Positions 63,691 through 64,000 of a stretch of DNA of 64,000 nt are shown one piece after another. Every line of letters begins with the position of its first letter. Position 1 is the first letter of the stretch. The DNA lies in NCBI GenBank assembly GCA_947650365.1, contig CANTAL010000137.1, positions 744,001 to 808,000 on the forward strand. Reading direction: 5' to 3'. The notes below the pieces were generated by a model. It was not told the origin of the DNA and made no database searches. It was given only the letters and a program-made list of their open reading frames with translations. Position numbers and translations under genes: made by a program. The DNA comes from Chamaelirium japonicum (Eukaryota; Streptophyta; Magnoliopsida; Liliales; Melanthiaceae).

Positions 63691-64000
63691 ATTCATTCGT
63701 ACAATCCATTCTATTTCATTCGTACGATCCATTCTTACTCTTTCGTATGATCCATTCTACTTCATTCGCACGAATGTATCCATTCTAATTCATTCATACA
63801 ATCCATTCTAATTCATTCCGTACGATCCATTCTAATTCATTCGTACGATCATACGAATGAATTAGAATGGATCGTACGAATGAATTAGAATAGATTGTGC
63901 GAATGAATTAGAATGGATCGTACGAATGAATTAGAATGGATCGTACGAATGAATTAGAATGGATCATACGAATGAGTAAGAATGGATCGTACGAATAAAT

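Larger units (their letters stand above)
36810..64000. repeat. 23-bp satellite array, section IV, continues past the window
   Basis: Strand switches lie at about 37286, 38170, 38870, 40003, 40440, 42148, 43849, 44545, 44972, 45548, 47073, 47240, 48218, 48648, 48971, 49343, 50218, 50245, 51040, 51670, 52020, 52330, 52782, 53220, 54262, 55425, 55596, 56143, 56864, 56886, 57091, 57872, 57890, 58722, 59776, 61386, 61733, 62529, 63434, 63450 and 63850. The orientation starts as R and ends as F. The array has no transposon insert in these 27 kb. Higher-order blocks recur through it. Confidence 0.97.

Noticed and set aside
2873-64000. Telomeric or interstitial telomere repeat
   Set aside because: The unit does not contain TTTAGGG in tandem. 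A lone TTTAGGG near 434 is a single occurrence.
2873-64000. Centromeric identity of the satellite
   Set aside because: Abundance alone does not show centromere function. There is no CENH3 evidence, and no recognised centromeric retrotransposon of the CRM type was seen.

Overview
The window is a plant nuclear, heterochromatin-like segment dominated by one satellite. Plant origin is supported by a Ty1/copia retrotransposon at 12492-20581 whose primer binding site (TGGTATCAGAGC) matches the initiator Met-tRNA 3' end used by plant copia elements, and by a gypsy-type plant LTR family. A flowering plant, perhaps a monocot, is my guess; nothing here fixes the species. I see no intact host gene, no tRNA or rRNA gene, and no CRISPR array.

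Layout: (1) 1-2872 is a GC-rich block. It holds a broken reading frame on the minus strand (1-846) resembling the plant 'putative gypsy type transposon' domain, with a TATA box just upstream, three 146-bp tandem repeats (1255-1670), GAGCTC-rich short repeats, and a partial LTR (about 2093-2872). (2) 2873-12491 is satellite. (3) 12492-20581 is an old, broken copia element on the minus strand. (4) 20582-25680 is satellite. (5) 25686-26647 is a solo LTR of the family seen at 2093-2872, with a perfect 5-bp target duplication. (6) 26653-36507 is satellite. (7) 36508-36809 is a third, partial copy of that LTR. (8) 36810-64000 is satellite to the window end.

The satellite covers about 52 kb (about 81%). 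Its unit is 23 bp (GTACGAATGAATT followed by AGAATGGATC), with a common 28-bp variant. It switches strand roughly 65-70 times, about once per 750 bp. Many switch points have the same sequence at several distant places, so inverted junctions have been copied as parts of larger, higher-order blocks. Many switches fall on self-complementary cores (CGTACG, GAATTC), some forming perfect palindromes of 36-40 bp.

The transposable elements date the array. The solo LTR has a paralogous empty site 38 kb away at 63633-63637, so it landed after that block was duplicated. The copia element has opposite satellite strands on its two sides and one partial terminal repeat, which points to rearrangement of the array around it. 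Coding-looking frames inside the satellite are frame-rotating translations of the repeat and are not genes.
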